A stretch of 5,058 nucleotides of DNA from assembly GCA_023450535.1 (NCBI GenBank), contig JAEXGX010000148.1, forward strand, positions 1 to 5,058, in the 5' to 3' direction. Below are positions 1 to 4,870 of this stretch, piece by piece. The DNA is from Pseudomonadota bacterium (GTDB lineage: Bacteria; Desulfobacterota; Desulfovibrionia; Desulfovibrionales; Desulfovibrionaceae). Below the pieces are notes generated by a model. That model saw only the letters and a program-made list of their open reading frames with translations. It had not been told where the DNA came from and did no database searches. The position numbers and the translations under genes are program-made. How positions within the stretch are numbered: position 1 is the stretch's first letter; each line of letters starts with the position of its first letter.

Positions 1-123
1 CCCCAAAGGGGTATCATGGGCAGCAGAGCAAAGCTCCGGCGGCGACATGAAGCCTGCGGGCCGGAACATAGTGTTCCGGCCATGTATGATTTCAATGGTA
101 AACTGCTCTAATGGAGGCTTTCA
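1..123 (+). other. Leader region upstream of dfx
   Basis: No recognisable gene lies here. The forward frame beginning at base 1 stays open to a TAA at 109-111, directly before the dfx ribosome binding site. It could be the last 36 codons of an upstream gene. The deduced peptide is rich in Arg, Gly and Pro and matches nothing I know, and 36 open codons are not unlikely by chance. The segment also contains a small CCCC-AAA-GGGG stem (1-11) and the larger inverted repeat at 59-81. A TATGAT hexamer at 85-90 resembles a -10 element but has no convincing -35 at the right distance. The dfx promoter is either weak and unrecognised here or lies beyond the left edge. Confidence 0.4.
59..81. repeat. Perfect inverted repeat upstream of dfx
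   Basis: GGCCGGAACA (59-68) and TGTTCCGGCC (72-81) are exact reverse complements separated by TAG. As RNA this would be a very stable hairpin. As DNA it is a 23-bp dyad that could be a protein binding site. No T-tract follows, so it is not a canonical intrinsic terminator. It lies 43 bases before the dfx start. Whether it ends an upstream transcript or regulates dfx cannot be told from the sequence. Confidence 0.65.
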
Positions 124-504
124 ATGACTCATCAGTTTGAAGTGTACAAGTGCATGCATTGCGGTAATATCGTGGAAGTGGTACACGGCGGCGGCGCGCC
201 GCTGGTGTGTTGCGGCGAAAATATGAAACACATGGTCGAAGGAACCAGCGACGGAGCGAAAGAAAAACATGTGCCCGTGCTGGAAAAGACGACCTCTGGC
301 TGGAAGGTCAGCGTCGGCTCTGTTCCTCATCCCATGGAAGAAGCTCACTATATCGAGTGGATTGAACTTCTGGCCGACGGCAAAAGCTACAAAAAATTTC
401 TCAAGCCCGGTGAAAAACCCGAAGCCGACTTCTGCATTGACGCCGCCCATGTGACGGCCCGTGAATACTGCAATTTGCACGGCCTATGGAAGGCTGAAGC
501 CTAA
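124..504 (+). CDS. dfx: Desulfoferrodoxin (two-iron superoxide reductase)
   Basis: This 126-aa cytoplasmic protein reduces superoxide to hydrogen peroxide without making O2, using electrons from rubredoxin. It has both domains of the two-iron class. The N-terminal desulforedoxin-like domain (about residues 1-37) carries the FeCys4 centre I ligands Cys10, Cys13, Cys29 and Cys30. The C-terminal catalytic domain carries the centre II ligands His49, His69, His75, Cys116 and His119, with the conserved Glu47-Lys48 pair beside the active iron. All expected ligands are present and the length is normal for the family. The start is supported by GGAGG at 113-117, six bases before the ATG. The rubredoxin gene follows 74 bases downstream, which fits its role as electron donor. 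The gene is also called rbo. Identity is very secure; in vivo activity is inferred from the family. Confidence 0.97.
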   Translation: MTHQFEVYKCMHCGNIVEVVHGGGAPLVCCGENMKHMVEGTSDGAKEKHVPVLEKTTSGWKVSVGSVPHPMEEAHYIEWIELLADGKSYKKFLKPGEKPEADFCIDAAHVTAREYCNLHGLWKAEA

Positions 505-512
505 TTTCCCCA

Positions 513-551
513 GAACGGCCCCCGTCCCTGAGAGATGGGGCGGGGTCGTTC
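513..551 (+). other. Stem-loop between dfx and rub
   Basis: GAACG (513-517) pairs with CGTTC (547-551). The helix continues inward through a G-T (G-U in RNA) pair, a CCCC/GGGG block and, after one bulged C, further pairs to CCC/GGG, around a loop close to TGAGAGAT. It starts eight bases after the dfx stop codon. No T-tract follows, so full termination is unlikely. It could protect the 3' end of a dfx message, mark a processing site or partly attenuate transcription into rub. I paired it by eye and computed no folding energy. Confidence 0.55.
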
Positions 552-578
552 ATTACCCACCCCTGAAGGAGTATTGTC

Positions 579-737
579 ATGGAAAAGTATGTTTGCACCG
601 TCTGTGGCTATGAGTATGACCCTGCCCAGGGCGACCCCGACAACGACGTCGCACCCGGCACGGCCTTTGAAAAGGTGCCCGAAGATTGGGTTTGTCCCAT
701 CTGCGGCGCGCCCAAATCCCAGTTTGATCCCGCGTAA
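579..737 (+). CDS. rub: Rubredoxin
   Basis: This 52-aa protein is a small cytoplasmic one-electron carrier with a single FeCys4 site. The ligands are in two CxxCG knuckles: Cys6 and Cys9 (CTVCGY), and Cys39 and Cys42 (CPICGAP). Typical rubredoxin features include Tyr4, Tyr11, Tyr13, the DPAQGDPDN turn, PGT at 26-28 and the hydrophobic-core Trp37 in PEDWVCP. The length is normal. AAGGAG at 566-571 lies seven bases before the ATG and fixes the start. It lies between genes for two enzymes that rubredoxin is known to feed in Desulfovibrio, desulfoferrodoxin and ROO, so it probably supplies both. A terminator-like hairpin 70 bases downstream may separate its transcript from roo. The gene is easily missed by length cut-offs, but the call is secure. 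Confidence 0.97.
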   Translation: MEKYVCTVCGYEYDPAQGDPDNDVAPGTAFEKVPEDWVCPICGAPKSQFDPA

Positions 738-807
738 GCGGTTTCACCCGCTCTCTTCCGGTGCGCGCCGCGCCCCTGGAAACGGGCGTTCCAACGCATT
801 ACCAGTC

Positions 808-832
808 AAAGGGAGGGCTTGCCTCCCTTTTT
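808..832 (+). terminator. Intrinsic terminator or attenuator between rub and roo
   Basis: AAAGGGAGG (808-816) pairs exactly with CCTCCCTTT (822-830) around the loop GCTTG. The T-run spans 828-832 and T-rich sequence follows. This is a canonical rho-independent terminator shape. It ends only 18 bases before the roo start and 7 bases before its ribosome binding site. Transcription would have to read through it, or start within 738-807, to express roo. I saw no convincing promoter in that stretch, which contains only weak GC-rich stems such as AGCGG/CCGCT at 737-752. Confidence 0.75.
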
Positions 833-850
833 CACTTTTAAGGAGATATC

Positions 851-2065
851 ATGCAACCTGTTCTTCTGAAACCCGGCATCCATTGGGTGGGCGCCGTTGA
901 TTTCAACCTGCGCAACTTCCATCACTACAGCCGCTCTCCTGAAGGGAGCACCTACAACGCCTACCTGATTCAGGACGAGAAAACCGTCCTGGTGGATACG
1001 GTCAGCCATCACTATTTTGATGAGCTGGTGGCCCACATTTCCGCCCTCGTCGAGCCGCAGAAAATTGACTATATTATCTGCAACCACCTAGAACAGGACC
1101 ACGCGGGCGTACTGCCCCGTATCGTGGAGCTGTGCAAGCCTGAAAAAATCTTCTGTTCCACCATGGGACTGAAGTCCATCACCCGCCAGTTCAACACCGA
1201 AGGGTGGCCCATTGCAGTGGTGAAGGACGGTGAACGCCTGAACATCGGCAAGCGCAACATCACCTTCCTTGAAACTCGCATGCTGCACTGGCCGGACAGC
1301 ATGGTTTCCTATGTTGAAGAAGATCGCGTACTGTTCAGCAACGACGCGTTCGGGCAAAATGTGGCCACTTCCCGCCGTTTTGTGGACGAGTACGAGCGCC
1401 CGCTTCTGCTCCGCGCCATGAAGGATTACTACAATAATATCGTTCTGCCCTACTCTCCCATGGTGCTCAAGACCCTGGACAGAATAGCCCAACTCGGCAT
1501 TCCCATCGACATCATCGCCCCGGACCATGGTCTGATCTTCCGTACCCCGGACGATGTCAAGTTTGTGCTCGATTCCTACCGCGCCTTTGCGGAACAGAAA
1601 CCCAAACTCCGCGCCGTCGTCGCCTATGAAAGTATGTGGGGAGCCACGGAAAGCATGGCCTTTGCCATAGGCGATGGCCTGGACGATGAAGGCGTGCCCT
1701 ATGTCCTCATGGATATGCAACACAACCACGTGAGCGCCATCATGAACGAACTGGCCGACAGCGGAGCGCTCATTTTGGGTTCCGCCACGCGTAATAACAT
1801 GCCCATGGTCAACATGGTGGCCCTCATGGCCCATGTGAAGGGGCTGAAACCGCAGAACCTCGTGGGTGCGACTTTCGGCGCACACGGCTGGTCCGGTGAA
1901 GCGCCCAAGATGATGGCCGAGGAATTGGTCTCCATGAAGGTTGATGTGGTCGGCGATCCCGTTCGCGCCCATTTTGGCGCCAAGGCCGAAGAACTGGCCG
2001 CCTGCCGTGAACTCGGCGCGACCGTAGCCCGGGCCCTGAAGGAAAAAATCAAGGCGTTCGCGTAG
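851..2065 (+). CDS. roo: Rubredoxin:oxygen oxidoreductase (flavodiiron protein)
   Basis: This 404-aa cytoplasmic FprA-type flavodiiron protein takes electrons from rubredoxin and reduces O2 to water; many relatives also reduce NO. The N-terminal metallo-beta-lactamase-like domain (about residues 1-250) holds the diiron ligands His79, Glu81 and Asp83 in the HLEQDHAG motif, then His146, Asp165 and His226. His84 is also present. These positions match D. gigas ROO numbering as I recall it. The C-terminal flavodoxin domain (about 253-400) has the FMN phosphate loop YESMWGATE (259-267), a second FMN loop near GSATRNNMP (310-318) and GAHGW (343-347). There is no extra C-terminal rubredoxin or flavin-reductase domain, consistent with the separate rubredoxin gene upstream. 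AAGGAG at 840-845 is five bases before the ATG. An NO-reducing role cannot be excluded. Confidence 0.97.
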   Translation: MQPVLLKPGIHWVGAVDFNLRNFHHYSRSPEGSTYNAYLIQDEKTVLVDTVSHHYFDELVAHISALVEPQKIDYIICNHLEQDHAGVLPRIVELCKPEKIFCSTMGLKSITRQFNTEGWPIAVVKDGERLNIGKRNITFLETRMLHWPDSMVSYVEEDRVLFSNDAFGQNVATSRRFVDEYERPLLLRAMKDYYNNIVLPYSPMVLKTLDRIAQLGIPIDIIAPDHGLIFRTPDDVKFVLDSYRAFAEQKPKLRAVVAYESMWGATESMAFAIGDGLDDEGVPYVLMDMQHNHVSAIMNELADSGALILGSATRNNMPMVNMVALMAHVKGLKPQNLVGATFGAHGWSGEAPKMMAEELVSMKVDVVGDPVRAHFGAKAEELAACRELGATVARALKEKIKAFA

Positions 2066-2074
2066 CACGCCTTC

Positions 2075-2100
2075 CGTCCGCCGGAAAAATCCGGCGGACG
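2075..2100 (+). other. Strong stem-loop between roo and cydA
   Basis: An exact 11-bp arm pair (2075-2085 and 2090-2100, left arm CGTCCGCCGGA) closes a loop of four A residues, starting nine bases after the roo stop codon. No T-run follows directly; the nearest T-rich bases are at 2117-2121. It is thus either a weak or non-canonical terminator, or an mRNA-stabilising or processing hairpin at the end of the roo message. It marks the boundary between the soluble-enzyme genes and the membrane-oxidase genes. Confidence 0.7.
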
Positions 2101-2150
2101 CTCCGTGCCTGACCGTATTTTCCACGGCGCGGCAAGTCGCTTCCACGGAG
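2101..2150 (+). promoter_or_regulatory. Repeated motif upstream of cydA
   Basis: TTCCACGG occurs at 2120-2127 and again at 2141-2148, 21 bp apart, which is about two helical turns. In addition CTCCGTG (2101-2107) is complementary to CACGGAG (2144-2150), so the segment could form a long-range stem that ends directly before the cydA ribosome binding site. Either arrangement could be regulatory: a paired protein site or a leader structure. I recognise no known regulator's consensus and no clear promoter hexamers. The call rests on the repeats alone. Confidence 0.3.
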
Positions 2151-2162
2151 AAAGGAGACTGT

Positions 2163-3494
2163 ATGGATCTGGTCATGCTCTCACGGCTGCAATTCGCTGT
2201 GGCTGTATTCTTTCACTTTATTTTTGTCCCCCTGACGCTGGGCCTCGCTGTACTGCTGGCTATCATGGAAACCATCTATGTACGCACCGGCGATGAGACG
2301 TACAAACGCATGGCGAAATTCTGGGGCAAGCTTTTCCTCATCAATTTCGCTCTCGGCGTGGTGACCGGGATTACGCTCGAATTTCAGTTCGGCACCAACT
2401 GGTCAAAATATTCTGCCTATGTCGGTGATATTTTCGGCTCTCTTCTGGCCATTGAAGCAACGGCAGCCTTTTTTCTGGAATCCACCTTCGTCGCAGTATG
2501 GGCCTTCGGCTGGAACAAGGTGGGTAAAAAGGTGCATTGCTTCGCTATCTGGGCAGTGGCTTTCGCCTCCAACCTTTCCGCCGTGTGGATTATTATCGCC
2601 AACGGCTTCATGCAGAATCCCGTGGGTTATGTCATCCGCAACGGACGCGCCGAGCTTGAAAACTTCCTGACCGTAATAGCCAACCCCTATGCCTGGGGCC
2701 AGTTCTTCCACACCATCGCCTCTTCGTGGATGCTTGCCGGATTCTTTGTTCTGGCGGTATGCGCCTGGCATCTGTTGCGCAAGAACGGAGATCCGGTTTT
2801 CGCCAAGTCGGTCAAAATCGCCGCCCCCTTCACCCTTGTTCTGGCCCTGCTGGTGGCCGTCGCAGGGCATCATCAGGGGCAGATCGTCGCCAAGTACCAG
2901 CCCGCCAAGCTGGCTGCCATGGAATCACACTGGGAAACACAAAAGAGCGCTCCCATGTATCTGCTGGTTTGGCCTGATCAGGAAGAGGGAAAAAACAGCG
3001 TGGAAGCCCTTGGCATTCCCGGCGTACTTTCCTTCATGGCGCACGGCAACTTTTCGCAGGAAGTCACAGGACTTAATGCCTTTCCCAAGGAAGATATTCC
3101 GCCCGTACTGCTGACCTTCCTCTCCTTCCGCTTCATGGTCGCTCTGGGCGCAGTATTCATTATCCTGTCCGGCTGGGCCTGGCTAAAGCGCCGCAATCTT
3201 GCGGAAAATCCCCTGCTGGCAAAACTGCTCATCTGGACCATCCCTCTGCCCTATCTTGCGATCATGGCAGGCTGGATGGTGGCGGAAGTGGGCCGCCAGC
3301 CCTGGATTGTGTACGGCCTCATGCGCACGTCGGACGCCGTGTCCCCCGTGCCCACGTCTTCCGTGGCCCTCTCTCTTGTGGCCTTCGCCGTTATTTACAC
3401 GATACTGGGAGTTCTGGACATCTACCTGCTGGCCAAATATGCCCGCAAAGGCCCTCATGCCCCGGAAACTCAGCCTGAAAGCGCAGGAGAATAA
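2163..3494 (+). CDS. cydA: Cytochrome bd quinol oxidase subunit I
   Basis: This 443-aa membrane protein is the haem-bearing subunit of cytochrome bd, which oxidises quinol and reduces O2 to water. About nine membrane helices are visible. Conserved residues correspond to E. coli CydA: His18 (E. coli His19, high-spin haem site), Glu98 and Glu106 (Glu99/Glu107, proton path), His183 and Met325 (His186/Met393, haem b558; Met325 is in FRFM) and Glu375 (Glu445). GRQPW is at 377-381. The quinol loop starts near residue 236, with Lys249 and Glu254 matching Lys252 and Glu257. At 443 aa against about 520 in E. coli, it belongs to the short-Q-loop class. AAGGAG at 2152-2157 lies five bases before the ATG. 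The cydB ribosome binding site is inside its 3' end, so the two genes are translated as a pair. Confidence 0.97.
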   Translation: MDLVMLSRLQFAVAVFFHFIFVPLTLGLAVLLAIMETIYVRTGDETYKRMAKFWGKLFLINFALGVVTGITLEFQFGTNWSKYSAYVGDIFGSLLAIEATAAFFLESTFVAVWAFGWNKVGKKVHCFAIWAVAFASNLSAVWIIIANGFMQNPVGYVIRNGRAELENFLTVIANPYAWGQFFHTIASSWMLAGFFVLAVCAWHLLRKNGDPVFAKSVKIAAPFTLVLALLVAVAGHHQGQIVAKYQPAKLAAMESHWETQKSAPMYLLVWPDQEEGKNSVEALGIPGVLSFMAHGNFSQEVTGLNAFPKEDIPPVLLTFLSFRFMVALGAVFIILSGWAWLKRRNLAENPLLAKLLIWTIPLPYLAIMAGWMVAEVGRQPWIVYGLMRTSDAVSPVPTSSVALSLVAFAVIYTILGVLDIYLLAKYARKGPHAPETQPESAGE

Positions 3495-3496
3495 CC

Positions 3497-4522
3497 ATGC
3501 TGGAAACTATCTGGTTCATACTCTGGGTTCTGCTATGGGCCATCTACTTCATTCTTGACGGATTTGATTTCGGCATGGGCACGCTCATGCCCTTCCTGGC
3601 CCGGGGCGACGCGGAAAAACGCGTCATCTACAATGCCTCCGGCCCGTTCTGGGACGGCAACGAGGTATGGCTGATCACCGCCGGCGGCGTGACCTTTGCG
3701 GCTTTCCCCCTGGCCTACGCCACCATGTTCAGTGCGCTCTACGCTCCGCTGCTCATTCTGCTTTTCGCCCTGATTTTCCGTGCGGTAGCCTTTGAATTCC
3801 GCAACAAGGTCAACTGCGGGCTGTGGCGCTGCGTATGGGATGCCTGCCTTTTTCTGGGCAATTTCGTGCCCGCGCTGCTTCTCGGGGTGGCGTTCGCCAA
3901 CCTGTTCCGGGGCATTCCCATTGATGCGGAAGGCGTGTACCACGGCACCCTGTTCACCCTGCTCAACCCGTATGGCCTCGCGGGCGGCGTGCTCTTCGTG
4001 ATTATGTTCGCCTACCACGGTGCGCTATGGCTCGAACTCAAGGCCGAAGGCGCTCTGCAGGAACGCGCATGCCGCACCGCCAAGGCGCTGTGGCCGCTGT
4101 TGCTCTCTCTTGTGCTGGCCTTCCTTGCGCTGAGCGCTTTCTATACCAACATGTATACCTCCATCGCGGCACATCCGATCCTTTACGCGGCGCTGGCCGT
4201 CGCCTTGATCGGCCTGATAGCCTCCCGTCTGGCTCTTGCCAGCGGAGCGATGTGGGCGGCGTGGTTTATGAGCGCCCTGTTCATCCTCGGCCTCACCTTC
4301 TTTGGCGCAGGCAGCATGTTCCCCAGCCTGATCATCTCCAGCATTGACCCTGCTTTCAGCGTGACACTCGCCAACGGCTCTTCCAGCCCGTTGACGCTCA
4401 AGATCATGCTGGCCGTAGCGCTTACCGCCGTGCCGGTGGTTATCCTCTATCAGGCCTGGGTCTACTATACCTTCTCCCACAAGATCACGGCGAAGGAACT
4501 GGAATCCGAACACGCGTACTAG
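3497..4522 (+). CDS. cydB: Cytochrome bd quinol oxidase subunit II
   Basis: This 341-aa integral membrane protein is the second structural subunit of cytochrome bd and pairs with CydA. About eight membrane helices are predicted from hydrophobicity. Family motifs include DGFDFGMG (21-28), GPFWDGNEVW (49-58) followed by LITAGG and FAAFP (to 71), RAVAFEFR (95-102) and GVAFANLFRG (130-139). Length is within the usual range. It begins two bases after the cydA stop codon. Its ribosome binding site AGGAG (3485-3489) lies within the last cydA codons, seven bases before the ATG, so translation is probably coupled. No small CydX-type subunit and no cydCD assembly genes follow in the window. A strong terminator lies 80 bases downstream. 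Confidence 0.97.
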   Translation: MLETIWFILWVLLWAIYFILDGFDFGMGTLMPFLARGDAEKRVIYNASGPFWDGNEVWLITAGGVTFAAFPLAYATMFSALYAPLLILLFALIFRAVAFEFRNKVNCGLWRCVWDACLFLGNFVPALLLGVAFANLFRGIPIDAEGVYHGTLFTLLNPYGLAGGVLFVIMFAYHGALWLELKAEGALQERACRTAKALWPLLLSLVLAFLALSAFYTNMYTSIAAHPILYAALAVALIGLIASRLALASGAMWAAWFMSALFILGLTFFGAGSMFPSLIISSIDPAFSVTLANGSSSPLTLKIMLAVALTAVPVVILYQAWVYYTFSHKITAKELESEHAY

Positions 4523-4556
4523 CGTAACCCTCCTGAAAATGCAGACTTACTCTTGA

Positions 4557-4570
4557 ACCCGTTTTCGGGT
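4557..4570 (+). other. Small hairpin after cydB
   Basis: ACCCG (4557-4561) and CGGGT (4566-4570) are exact complements around TTTT. The stem is only five base pairs and is not followed by a T-run. It may be a minor 3' UTR structure preceding the main terminator, or may mean nothing. Confidence 0.3.
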
Positions 4571-4601
4571 CAGGGTAAAAGGCTCTGATTCCCCCATACT
4601 G

Positions 4602-4641
4602 AATCCCGCTTCTGATTATTTTTTTCAGAAGCGGGATTTTT
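4602..4641 (+). terminator. Intrinsic terminator of the cyd genes
   Basis: An exact 14-bp arm pair (AATCCCGCTTCTGA at 4602-4615, its complement at 4625-4638) surrounds a T-rich nine-base loop, and five T residues (4637-4641) close the structure. This is the strongest terminator in the window and probably ends transcription of cydAB and whatever is joined to it. The left arm starts AA, giving a short T-run on the other strand, so weak bidirectional function is possible. Confidence 0.9.
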
Positions 4642-4644
4642 GTT

Positions 4645-4671
4645 AGAGCAATTTCAACGTTGAAATGCTCT
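4645..4671. repeat. Near-perfect palindrome, possible dispersed element
   Basis: The arms AGAGCA (4645-4650) and TTTCAAC (4652-4658) pair with GTTGAAA (4659-4665) and TGCTCT (4666-4671). The only break is one unpaired A at 4651. The centre is AACGTT with no spacer. It sits just after the cydB terminator, in a gene-free gap. The zero-length loop favours a DNA-level palindrome over an RNA hairpin. Its form resembles the short palindromes that recur between genes in many bacteria. Copy number in this genome cannot be seen from one window. Confidence 0.6.
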
Positions 4672-4741
4672 GATACTCAATAATTGGAATTCAGCAGGCC
4701 GTCCTTTATGGTTTGGAATCTCTCCTTCGGAGAAAAAAAAA

Positions 4742-4766
4742 TTGACAAAACGACGAAGCCGATAAT
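4742..4766 (+). promoter_or_regulatory. Putative promoter for the last gene
   Basis: A perfect -35 hexamer TTGACA (4742-4747) follows an A-tract of nine residues. The best -10-like hexamer is GATAAT (4761-4766, five of six matches), but its spacer is only 13 bp, shorter than the usual 16-18. At normal spacing only AT-rich sequence such as ATTTTT is found. The position, after the cyd terminator and before a new gene, is right for a promoter. Start-site and sigma-factor assignment stay uncertain. Confidence 0.4.
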
Positions 4767-4870
4767 TTTTTCTTACAACACCTCCCCTCAGAAAAAGGGG
4801 ATCTGCACGGATCCTGTTCGTCGCTTGCGGAGCCAGTCAGCAGATGGAGTTAAGCGTGGATTGAAACATC
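4767..4870 (+). other. Probable leader of the last gene
   Basis: About 100 bases separate the putative promoter from the ATG at 4871. The stretch contains a six-pair stem, TCCCCT (4783-4788) with AGGGGA (4796-4801), around CAGAAAA, and a short direct repeat GGATC at 4799-4803 and 4809-4813. Its last 14 bases before ACATC are identical to a CRISPR repeat end (separate entry). No riboswitch class is recognisable. The ribosome binding site is poor: GTGGA at 4856-4860 is the only candidate at workable distance. Confidence 0.35.
4836..4867 (+). repeat. Solitary type I-C CRISPR-repeat-like sequence
   Basis: GCGTGGATTGAAAC (4854-4867) is identical to the 3' end common among type I-C CRISPR repeats, including those of Desulfovibrio as I recall them. 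Measuring back 32 bases, the usual type I-C length, lands on GTC at 4836, the usual first three bases. The middle (4839-4853) does not form the expected short stem, and no second copy occurs within the 191 bases to the window end. This is therefore not an array: it is either a degenerate orphan repeat or a coincidence. Confidence 0.3.

Noticed and set aside
85..90. TATGAT as the dfx promoter -10
   Set aside because: No -35-like hexamer with more than three matches lies 16-18 bp upstream, where the inverted repeat is instead.
535..900. 121-codon + strand frame across rub and the rub-roo gap
   Set aside because: It overlaps the rubredoxin gene in another frame, runs through a terminator and into roo, and encodes Pro/Arg/Ser-rich sequence without motifs.
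1088..2176. Long open frame of 362 codons on the - strand
   Set aside because: It lies opposite roo, is rich in His and Gly as expected from reading codon complements, has no family motifs, and runs against a gene with all its catalytic residues intact.
4025..4513. 162-codon frame on the - strand opposite cydB
   Set aside because: It is a shadow of cydB codon bias; its composition is charged and low in complexity, and it has no ribosome binding site or recognisable motif.
4582..4674. GCTCTGAT direct repeats (4582-4589 and 4667-4674) as a target-site duplication around a mobile element
   Set aside because: The right copy is partly the end of the palindrome, the enclosed DNA contains the cydB terminator and no terminal inverted repeats, and 8-base repeats are common by chance.
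4721..4740. TCTCC/GGAGA hairpin followed by an A-tract as a - strand terminator
   Set aside because: On the - strand the T-run would come before the hairpin, not after it, and the stem is only five base pairs.
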